This document shows, in pieces, positions 54,274-60,678 of a stretch of 60,678 nucleotides of DNA. This DNA is from an uncultured Clostridia bacterium (GTDB taxonomy: Bacteria > Bacillota > Clostridia > Oscillospirales > Ruminococcaceae). Location of the stretch: contig CANRNN010000010.1 in the NCBI GenBank assembly GCA_947632025.1, forward strand, positions 1 through 60,678, read 5' to 3'. A program made the position numbers and the translations under genes. The notes below the pieces were generated by a model. That model was given only the letters and a program-made list of their open reading frames with translations, ran no database searches and was not told the DNA's origin. The number at the start of each line of letters is the position of its first letter. The stretch's first letter is position 1.

Positions 54274-54528
54274 ATGATTTGTATGAACGATAAAACTATT
54301 GCCTTTTCGGTGCATGAGGACAGAGAAAACGAAATGAAAGAGATACTCACGACCGTTTACGAGGCTCTCAAACAGAAAGGCTATAATCCGATAAATCAGC
54401 TTGTGGGGTATATTCTCTCGGAGGACCCTACATATATTACTACTTTTAACAATGCACGCGGTCTTATCCGCCATATCGACAGGGACGAGCTGCTTCAGGT
54501 TCTCGTCAAGAGTTATCTGTCGAATTGA
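54274..54528 (+). CDS. ireB: IreB-family regulatory phosphoprotein (UPF0297)
   Basis: 84 residues. The invariant core [20 protein letters not shown] and [15 protein letters not shown] is present, with Thr5 near the N-terminus, where the Ser/Thr kinase IreK phosphorylates the Enterococcus protein. GGAG precedes the ATG. In most Firmicutes the gene is followed by ruvX (yqgF); here the next gene is a transport-binding lipoprotein, so the usual cluster is broken. Confidence 0.93.
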   Translation: MICMNDKTIAFSVHEDRENEMKEILTTVYEALKQKGYNPINQLVGYILSEDPTYITTFNNARGLIRHIDRDELLQVLVKSYLSN

Positions 54529-54714
54529 TTTTGAATTTTTCGGAACGCTTTCTTGCGTTCAGGGGACTCAGATATGTTTTTACTTACGCTCCGTCAGGTT
54601 CGGCGGAGCAATTTTTTTACTCTAAAAGTGAAACAAATGCGGTGAGAAGCGTGGTTTTTGTGAAAAACGCCTAAAATTTCGAGAAATCCTTTGTAAGATT
54701 GTACAGTTTTAGTC

Positions 54715-54743
54715 TTGACAGTTTTTGAATTAAATGGTATATT
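54715..54743 (+). promoter_or_regulatory. liv operon promoter
   Basis: TTGACA (54715-54720), 17 bp ending TGG, TATATT (54738-54743). The leader is about 90 nt. Confidence 0.8.
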
Positions 54744-54837
54744 AAAATTGCAAGAGGAAATTTGCATTGAGCAAATTCCGTTACTATATAAATTCAAAAT
54801 CGGTAAATCAAGAACAAGAAAGGAAAATCTTAACAGT

Positions 54838-56025
54838 ATGAAAAAGAACATCTTCAAAAGTGCTGCGGCGATAGCTCTTGCCGCGGCGGCAGCTATTTCG
54901 GTCGCAGGCTGTAAAGAAAGCGGCAACGCGGGCAGCGGCTCGGACGACGCTCTCGTTATCGGTATGATAGGTCCGCTGACAGGCGGCGCGGCTTCTTACG
55001 GAATCGCCGTAAAGAACGGCGCACAGCTGGCTGTTGACGAAATCAACGCAAACGGCGGCGTGAACGGTATGAAGCTCGAACTTAAGTCGCAGGACGACGA
55101 GCATGACGCAGAAAAATCCGTGAACGCGTACAACTCCCTTAAGGACGACGGCATGAAGGCGCTGGTGGGCACTGTTACCTCCGCTCCGTGCGAGGCTGTT
55201 TCCAAGGTGGCGGCAGAGGACAATATGTTCCTTATCACTCCGTCGGGTTCGTCCATAAACTGCATTACCGCGGGCGACAACTGCTTCCGCGTATGCTTTA
55301 CCGACCCTATGCAGGGCGCTATGGCGGCTGACTATATCGCGGATAACCTTTCGGCTAAGAAGATAGGCATTATTTACGACAGCTCCGACACTTATTCAAC
55401 GGGTATCGTTCAGGGTTTTGAGGACGAGGCTGCAAACAAGGGTCTGACTATCGCGGCGAAAGAGGCGTTTACCGCTGACTCCAAGACCGACTTCTCGGTT
55501 CAGATTCAGAAGATAGCTGACAGCGGCGCTGAAATGCTGTTTTTGCCGTTCTACTATCAGGAGGCATCTCTTGTTCTCCAGCAGGCTGAGGGCAAGCTGA
55601 ATATCCCCGTTATGGGCGGCGACGGTCTGGACGGTCTGGCTGACCCCGCAATTCTCGGTGAGAAGCTGTCTGTTGCTGACGGCGTGCTTGTAATGACTCC
55701 TTTTGCGGCGTCTTCTCCCGACCCCAAGTCGAAGGCTTTCACGGAGGCTTATGAGGCTAAGTTCAACGAAACTCCTATTCAGTTCGCGGCTGACGCTTAT
55801 GACGCGGTTTACGCTATCAAGATGTGCCTTGAGAAATCGGGCGTGAATGATCCGTCGATCTCCGCTTCCGATCTTTGCGACAAGCTTAAGTCCGCTATGA
55901 CGCAGATAGAGCTTGACGGCATTACGGGCAAGACCACATGGGGCGCTGACGGCGAACCTACAAAGGCTCCGCAGGTTATGAAGATCGCTGTAAACGGCGA
56001 CACGGCAGAGTACGTTAATCCGTAA
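54838..56025 (+). CDS. livJ: branched-chain amino acid ABC transporter substrate-binding lipoprotein
   Basis: 395 residues from the ATG at 54838 (AAAGGAAA upstream); the open frame extends back to 54715, but that is inside the promoter. Lipobox SVAGC with Cys25. The type I periplasmic-binding fold shows as IGMIGPLTGGAASYGIAVKN, LVGTVTSAPCEAVS and MGGDGLDG. It delivers Leu/Ile/Val or related amino acids to LivHMGF. It is separated from livH by 226 bases, longer than the other gaps. Confidence 0.94.
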   Translation: MKKNIFKSAAAIALAAAAAISVAGCKESGNAGSGSDDALVIGMIGPLTGGAASYGIAVKNGAQLAVDEINANGGVNGMKLELKSQDDEHDAEKSVNAYNSLKDDGMKALVGTVTSAPCEAVSKVAAEDNMFLITPSGSSINCITAGDNCFRVCFTDPMQGAMAADYIADNLSAKKIGIIYDSSDTYSTGIVQGFEDEAANKGLTIAAKEAFTADSKTDFSVQIQKIADSGAEMLFLPFYYQEASLVLQQAEGKLNIPVMGGDGLDGLADPAILGEKLSVADGVLVMTPFAASSPDPKSKAFTEAYEAKFNETPIQFAADAYDAVYAIKMCLEKSGVNDPSISASDLCDKLKSAMTQIELDGITGKTTWGADGEPTKAPQVMKIAVNGDTAEYVNP

Positions 56026-56108
56026 CGAGTATACTGACGCCGTACCGCGGCACGGGCAGTCTGAACGGCGCACGGCACGGCGGATATGATATTCCGGAAG
56101 AGATAAGC

Positions 56109-56133
56109 GCAGGGGGCAAGGGTGCTTCCCTGC
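56109..56133 (+). promoter_or_regulatory. hairpin in the livJ-livH gap
   Basis: GCAGGG (56109-56114) and CCCTGC (56128-56133) close a stem with inner AAG/CTT pairs, without an immediate T run. It may lower expression of downstream genes relative to livJ or protect the livJ message. Confidence 0.4.
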
Positions 56134-56251
56134 ACTTACCTCTATTTTTGGATTTTCGGGGAATGTTCCGAAATCAAAAGGTAAGGCTGTAGGAATATCG
56201 TTTTACCTGTTGATTTTGGCTGATTTTATAAAGCGATCGGAGAGTGATTTT

Positions 56252-57196
56252 ATGAGTTTTATTTCGTACCTCGTGAGCGGGCTGAGTTTAGGGTCTATCT
56301 ATGCGCTTATTGCGCTGGGGTACACGATGGTTTACGGGATAGCAAAAATGCTGAACTTCGCGCACGGCGACATAATTATGGTGGGCGGATATGCGGCATT
56401 TCTGGCAATGTCAGCTTCGTGGTGTCCGATATGGCTGGCGATGATTATTTCGGTGACGGTATGCACGGTGCTGGGCGTGGTAATTGAAAAGGTGGCGTAC
56501 AGACCGCTCAGAAGCGCGCCTCCGCTGGCGGTGCTTATTACAGCGATAGGAGTAAGCTATCTGCTTCAGAATATCGCGCTGCTTACGCAGTCGGCAACTC
56601 CGAAAACGTTTAAGTCGATAGCAGCGGGAGCGCCTCCGTTCCTGCTCGTGTTTGAGGGAAAAGCGCCGCTTTTCTTTACGAAATTGTCGGACAGCCCTTA
56701 CGGCGGGGAATCTCCGGTGCTTACTATTTCTATGGAAACATTTCTGGCTATAGTGGTATCGCTTGTGATAATGGCGGCGCTGACGCTGTTCATAAACAAG
56801 ACAAAGGCAGGAAAGGCAATGCTGGCTTGCTCGGAGGACAGAGGAGCGGCACAGCTTATGGGAATAAATGTGAACGCGACTATCTCTATGACGTTTGCGA
56901 TAGGTTCGGCGCTTGCGGCAGTGGCGGCAATGCTGATGTGTTCGGCGTATCCGCTGCTTTCTCCGACGACGGGCTCGATGCCGGGAATAAAGGCGTTCGT
57001 TGCAGCGGTATTTGGAGGGATAGGAAGCATTCCGGGAGCTATGATAGGCGGGGTGCTGCTGGGAGTTATCGAACAGCTTTCCAAGGCGTATATTTCCTCG
57101 CAGCTGTCGGACGCGATAGTGTTCCTTGTGCTTATAGTGGTGCTTATAATCCGTCCGACGGGAATTATGGGCAAGAAGATAAGCGAAAAGGTTTAA
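56252..57196 (+). CDS. livH: branched-chain amino acid ABC transporter permease LivH
   Basis: 314 residues from the ATG at 56252 (GGAGAG upstream; an in-frame ATG at 56210 lacks support). Eight or so membrane helices; family blocks GLSLGSIYALIALGYTMVYG, LNFAHGDIIMVGGY and GIGSIPGAMIGGVLLGVIE. It forms the permease heterodimer with LivM, 11 bases downstream. Confidence 0.95.
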   Translation: MSFISYLVSGLSLGSIYALIALGYTMVYGIAKMLNFAHGDIIMVGGYAAFLAMSASWCPIWLAMIISVTVCTVLGVVIEKVAYRPLRSAPPLAVLITAIGVSYLLQNIALLTQSATPKTFKSIAAGAPPFLLVFEGKAPLFFTKLSDSPYGGESPVLTISMETFLAIVVSLVIMAALTLFINKTKAGKAMLACSEDRGAAQLMGINVNATISMTFAIGSALAAVAAMLMCSAYPLLSPTTGSMPGIKAFVAAVFGGIGSIPGAMIGGVLLGVIEQLSKAYISSQLSDAIVFLVLIVVLIIRPTGIMGKKISEKV

Positions 57197-57207
57197 GGTG
57201 AGATATT

Positions 57208-58293
57208 ATGAGAAAAACTACAAAAAACAACCTGATAACCTTTGGCGGGACGACGGTGCTTGCTGTCGTTATGGCGGTGCTGTCGGCGGCAGGTGCGCTG
57301 AACAGCAAGACGTCGGGGTTGCTGATACCGATGGGGATATACATTATTCTGGCAATTTCGCTGAATCTGACAGTCGGGATACTGGGAGAGCTTTCTCTGG
57401 GACACGCGGGATTTATGTGCATAGGCGCTTATGTTTCGGGAGCGTTTTCGCTGGTCTTTCAGAATACGATAAGTCCGGTATGGCTGAGGTTTTCCCTGGC
57501 GATAATTTTCGGCGCGGTGATGGCGGCTGTGTTCGGTATTCTTATAGGAATACCGGTATTGAGGCTGAGGGGCGACTATCTGGCGATAGTGACGCTGGGC
57601 TTCGGCGAGATAATGAAGTCGATAGCGAACAACATTTATCTTACAGAGGACAAGAACGGGCTGCACTTCGGCTTTACGAATCCGCCGTCGGGCATAGACA
57701 GTGAAACAAAGCGGGAGCTGCTTAAAGGTCCTATCGGAATGGCAGCGCCGCAGGATACGACTATATGGGCGGTGATCGCGGTACTGCTTATATGTCTTGC
57801 TATTCTTATGATGTTTATCGACAGCCGTTCGGGAAGAGCGTGTATGGCGGTGCGTGACAACTATATAGCGGCGCAGTCGGTGGGAATAAACGTGACGAAA
57901 TACCGTCTGATGGCGTTTACGCTTTCGGCAGCGATAGCGGGGGCGGCGGGAGCGCTTTATTCACATTCGATTTCGCTGCTGGCGGCAAAGAAGTTTGACT
58001 ACAATTTGTCGATACTGATACTGGTGTTTGTCGTTCTCGGAGGACTGGGAAGCCTGAGAGGGTCGATAATCGCGACGATAATTCTTTACGCTTTGCCGGA
58101 ACTGTTCCTGCGCGAGGCGGGAAATCTGCGTATGCTGCTTTATGCTATAATTCTGATAGTAATGATGCTGTGGACAAACGCGCCGTTCGGTATAAGACTC
58201 CGCGAGAGGATACTCAATTCGGGCTTTGTAATGAAGCTGAAAGCTAAATTCAACAGGAAAAAAGCCGGAGCGGGAGGTGCGGAAAATGAGTGA
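57208..58293 (+). CDS. livM: branched-chain amino acid ABC transporter permease LivM
   Basis: 361 residues with about nine or ten membrane helices. Family blocks: LNLTVGILGELSLGHAGFMC, RLRGDYLAIVTLGFGEI, IAAQSVGINVTKYRLMAFTL and FVVLGGLGSLRGSI. AAGGTGA precedes the ATG. It overlaps livG by 8 bases. Confidence 0.95.
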   Translation: MRKTTKNNLITFGGTTVLAVVMAVLSAAGALNSKTSGLLIPMGIYIILAISLNLTVGILGELSLGHAGFMCIGAYVSGAFSLVFQNTISPVWLRFSLAIIFGAVMAAVFGILIGIPVLRLRGDYLAIVTLGFGEIMKSIANNIYLTEDKNGLHFGFTNPPSGIDSETKRELLKGPIGMAAPQDTTIWAVIAVLLICLAILMMFIDSRSGRACMAVRDNYIAAQSVGINVTKYRLMAFTLSAAIAGAAGALYSHSISLLAAKKFDYNLSILILVFVVLGGLGSLRGSIIATIILYALPELFLREAGNLRMLLYAIILIVMMLWTNAPFGIRLRERILNSGFVMKLKAKFNRKKAGAGGAENE

Positions 58294-59056
58294 AAACAAT
58301 CCCGCACTGGAGGTTAGGAATCTGTCGATACAATTCGGCGGACTGAAAGCCGTCGACGACCTTTCGATGACTATAGAAAAGGGCGCTTTGTACGGACTGA
58401 TAGGTCCAAATGGAGCAGGAAAGACGACAGTGTTCAATATGCTGACGGGTGTGTATAAGCCGACTTCGGGGAGCGTACTGCTGGAGGGCGAGAATATCAC
58501 GGGGAGATCTCCGACGGAAATAAACAAGGCGGGGATAGCCAGAACGTTCCAGAATATTCGTCTGTTCAAGGCAATGAGCGTTTTAGACAACGTAAAGGCG
58601 GGACTGCACAACGAAACGCACTATACGGCTATAGAAGGGGCGCTGAGACTGCCGAGGTATTTCAGGGAAGAAAAGAGAGTTACCGAAAAGGCAAAAGAGC
58701 TGCTGGGGGTGTTCGGTCTTGAAAAGGAACTTGATACGAAAGCACAGAATCTTCCTTACGGAAAGCAGAGAAAGCTTGAGATAGCCCGCGCTCTGGCGAC
58801 AGACCCGAAGGTGCTTCTGCTTGACGAGCCGGCGGCGGGTATGAACCCGAACGAAACGGCGGAGCTTATGGATACTATCAGATTTGTACGGGAAAAATTC
58901 GACGTGACCGTTCTTCTTATCGAACACGATATGAGACTCGTTTCGGGCATATGCGAGAGGGTAACGGTGCTGAACTTCGGGCAGGAACTCGCGCAGGGGG
59001 AAACCTCCGCGGTACTCAACGACCCGAAGGTCATTACGGCGTATCTCGGTGAATGA
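58286..59056 (+). CDS. livG: branched-chain amino acid ABC transporter ATPase LivG
   Basis: 256 residues from the ATG at 58286 (GGGAGGTG upstream). Walker A GPNGAGKTT, ABC signature LPYGKQRKLEIA, Walker B KVLLLDEPAAGMNP, and the LivG-specific VLLIEHDMRLVSGICERVTVL. Cytoplasmic motor subunit working with LivF. Confidence 0.96.
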   Translation: MSENNPALEVRNLSIQFGGLKAVDDLSMTIEKGALYGLIGPNGAGKTTVFNMLTGVYKPTSGSVLLEGENITGRSPTEINKAGIARTFQNIRLFKAMSVLDNVKAGLHNETHYTAIEGALRLPRYFREEKRVTEKAKELLGVFGLEKELDTKAQNLPYGKQRKLEIARALATDPKVLLLDEPAAGMNPNETAELMDTIRFVREKFDVTVLLIEHDMRLVSGICERVTVLNFGQELAQGETSAVLNDPKVITAYLGE

Positions 59057-59074
59057 TTTTTATGGAGTACGATT

Positions 59075-59785
59075 ATGGCACTTTTGGAAATTGATAAACT
59101 AGAGGTATATTACGGCTCTATCAACGCGCTGAAAGGTATTTCCTTCAACGTTGAACGGGGGGAGATCATCGCTCTTATCGGGGCAAACGGCGCGGGAAAG
59201 ACCACGACGCTGCACACGATTACGGGGCTTCTTCCCGCAAAAAAAGGCTCTATAAAGCTGGACGGGCATGATATAACGAAAGCTCCCGCGCACAGGATAG
59301 TGTCTATGGGAATGGCGCACGTTCCGGAGGGAAGAAGAGTTTTCGCGCAGCTGACAGTATATGAAAACCTTATGCTGGGAGCGTACACGAGAAAAGACAA
59401 GGACGAGATAGCAGCGACGCTTGAAAACGTATACTATCGTTTCCCAAGACTTAAGGAGCGTCTGAAGCAGACGGCGGGGACTCTTTCGGGAGGAGAGCAG
59501 CAGATGCTGGCAATGGGCAGGGCGCTGATGTCAAAGCCTTCCATAATCCTTATGGACGAGCCGTCTATGGGACTTTCGCCGCTTTATGTGAGCGAAATTT
59601 TTGATATTATTCAGGAAATAAACAAAGCGGGAACGACTGTTCTGCTTGTTGAACAGAACGCAAAGAAGGCACTTTCGATAGCAAACCGCGCATATGTTCT
59701 CGAAACGGGAAATATTGTGCTTGCGGGCGACGCGTCGGAGCTTATGAACAACGAGCAAGTCAAGAAAGCGTATTTGGGTGAATGA
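59075..59785 (+). CDS. livF: branched-chain amino acid ABC transporter ATPase LivF
   Basis: 236 residues. Walker A GANGAGKTT, signature LSGGEQQMLAMGRAL, Walker B IILMDEPSMGLSPL, and the LivF-type VPEGRRVFAQLTVYENL. It completes the liv operon and is followed 1 base later by a kinase-like gene. Confidence 0.96.
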   Translation: MALLEIDKLEVYYGSINALKGISFNVERGEIIALIGANGAGKTTTLHTITGLLPAKKGSIKLDGHDITKAPAHRIVSMGMAHVPEGRRVFAQLTVYENLMLGAYTRKDKDEIAATLENVYYRFPRLKERLKQTAGTLSGGEQQMLAMGRALMSKPSIILMDEPSMGLSPLYVSEIFDIIQEINKAGTTVLLVEQNAKKALSIANRAYVLETGNIVLAGDASELMNNEQVKKAYLGE

Positions 59786-59786
59786 T

Positions 59787-60404
59787 ATGGAAAAATTTGT
59801 TATTACTATCGCGAGGGGCTATGGAAGCGGCGGAAGAACTATCGGAATAAGGCTTTCCGAGCGGCTTGGGGTGGAATTTTACGACCGCGACCTTATTCGT
59901 CTGGCTTCTGACGAGAGCGGGATAAATGAGGCTCTGTTCGGCGAATCCGACGAGAAAACAAAGGGATTATTCACGAAAAGATCCGTTTACAAGGGAGAGG
60001 TCATCACTCCGGATAAAAAATCTTTCACGGGTGAGGAAAATCTTTTTAACTATCAGGCAAAGGTCATAAAAAAGCTGGCTGATGAAAAATCGTGCATAAT
60101 TGTCGGACGGTGCGCGGACTATGTTCTGAAAGATTATAAGAATGTCGTCAGAGTGTTTGTATACGCGGATTTGGAAAACTGTGTAAAAAATGTTGCGGAC
60201 GTGAAAGGGATACTTGACCGCAAGGAGGCGCTTAAGAAAATTTCGACGATCGACAAGGAGCGCGCGGCGTACTACAAGAGCCACACGGGGCGCGACTGGA
60301 TAGACGCAAGGAATTATGATCTGTGCCTAAACAGCGGGGATCTGGGGTTCGATAAGTGCGTCGACATCATTGCGGACTATCTGAAAATCAAGCTCGGCGG
60401 ATAA
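59787..60404 (+). CDS. cytidylate kinase-like family protein
   Basis: 205 residues from the ATG at 59787 (GGGTGA just upstream; a GTG at 59778 overlaps livF). The P-loop region is ITIARGYGSGGRTIG, followed by YDRDLIRLASDESG, with CIIVGRCADYVL further on: the cytidylate-kinase-like group, common in Clostridia and distinct from housekeeping Cmk. The substrate is unknown. It is co-transcribed with the liv genes but has no evident role in transport. Confidence 0.85.
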   Translation: MEKFVITIARGYGSGGRTIGIRLSERLGVEFYDRDLIRLASDESGINEALFGESDEKTKGLFTKRSVYKGEVITPDKKSFTGEENLFNYQAKVIKKLADEKSCIIVGRCADYVLKDYKNVVRVFVYADLENCVKNVADVKGILDRKEALKKISTIDKERAAYYKSHTGRDWIDARNYDLCLNSGDLGFDKCVDIIADYLKIKLGG

Positions 60405-60522
60405 TTTTTAAGGTTTTTTGTGGATATTTTGCTTGAAACCGGAAATATTATTGTTGAAAATCACCGATTATTTGATTTTGTGAGAATTTTCTCGATTTTT
60501 TGAGAAAATTTTTAAAAAGCCC

Positions 60523-60551
60523 TTGACAAATCAAATTTTTTGTGGTACAAT
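60523..60551 (+). promoter_or_regulatory. upstream promoter (P1) at the right edge
   Basis: TTGACA (60523-60528), 17 bp ending TGG, TACAAT (60546-60551). No open reading frame follows before the next promoter. Confidence 0.75.
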
Positions 60552-60632
60552 AATTAAGTTGTCGCAATTCGAGGACGGACGAGGGAAAGAAAAAAATATT
60601 AAAAAATTTTAATAATTTTTTATAAAAACCCC

Positions 60633-60661
60633 TTGACAAGTTTGAAGAAAAGTGATATAAT
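60633..60661 (+). promoter_or_regulatory. downstream promoter (P2) at the right edge, with AT-rich upstream element
   Basis: TTGACA (60633-60638), 17 bp ending TGA, TATAAT (60656-60661), preceded by about 40 bases of A and T resembling an UP element. It reads out of the window, 110 bp after P1. Confidence 0.8.
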
Positions 60662-60678
60662 AAGAAAGTCGCCTAACG

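Overview
The window reads as chromosome of a Gram-positive, spore-forming-lineage anaerobe of the Clostridia, most like Ruminococcus and its relatives. Evidence: a SpoIIR homologue, the Firmicutes block hprK-glk-murB-rapZ-whiA, IreB, a SigH-like sigma factor, and a sensory/monomeric [FeFe]-hydrogenase pair with a SpoIIE-type phosphatase, an arrangement I recall from Ruminococcus albus. Genes are dense and base composition is near balanced. Most promoters are near-perfect sigma-A sites (TTGACA, 17 bp, TATAAT), often with a TGn extension.

Layout. 1-3.9 kb: the start of an Rpn-type nuclease gene, then a three-gene accessory island (macro-like protein with a helix-turn-helix tail; ClpP-like peptidase; VirD4/TraG-like ATPase without membrane segments). 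4-11.7 kb: rpoB-rpoC on the minus strand. 12-17.6 kb: a NatAB-like ABC exporter facing a BvgS/EvgS-like hybrid kinase. 17.7-20.9 kb: hot-dog thioesterase, short-chain dehydrogenase, a cluster of 111-bp MITE-like repeats, and a sialate O-acetylesterase. 21.1-27.6 kb: LysR regulator, small phosphotransferase, and the hydrogen-sensing/hydrogenase operon; then a chemoreceptor. 30.0-34.5 kb: rpsL-rpsG-fusA-tuf. 34.6-41.3 kb: spoIIR, hprK-glk-murB-rapZ-whiA, azlC-azlD. 41.3-43.8 kb: ferredoxin, flavin reductase, and a phage-like cassette (sigma-region-4-like protein, XRE repressor, ImmA peptidase). 43.9-47.5 kb: metY and the agmatine-to-putrescine genes aguA-aguB. 47.6-54 kb: two small membrane proteins, lgt, two lipoproteins, a zinc-ribbon protein, a SigH-like sigma factor, a lone class I fumarase beta subunit and a DivIVA-like coiled-coil protein. 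54.2-60.4 kb: ireB, a complete branched-chain amino acid ABC transporter (livJ-H-M-G-F) and a cytidylate-kinase-like gene. 60.4-60.7 kb: two tandem strong promoters pointing out of the window, probably reading into a stable-RNA operon.

Most unusual signals: (1) the macro/ClpP/VirD4 island with TTGCATA boxes at the clpP-like promoter; (2) a 13-15 bp palindrome (consensus TACAAGAWTCTTGTA) that fills the spacer of the XRE-ImmA cassette promoter and recurs inside the cassette and in nearby intercistronic gaps; (3) nested palindromic MITE-like repeats at 18.9-19.3 kb; (4) a 15-bp tandem repeat in the rpoB-rpoC gap; and (5) a GCAGG-rich minisatellite in the sigma factor leader. No tRNA, rRNA, CRISPR array or complete insertion sequence was recognised inside the window.
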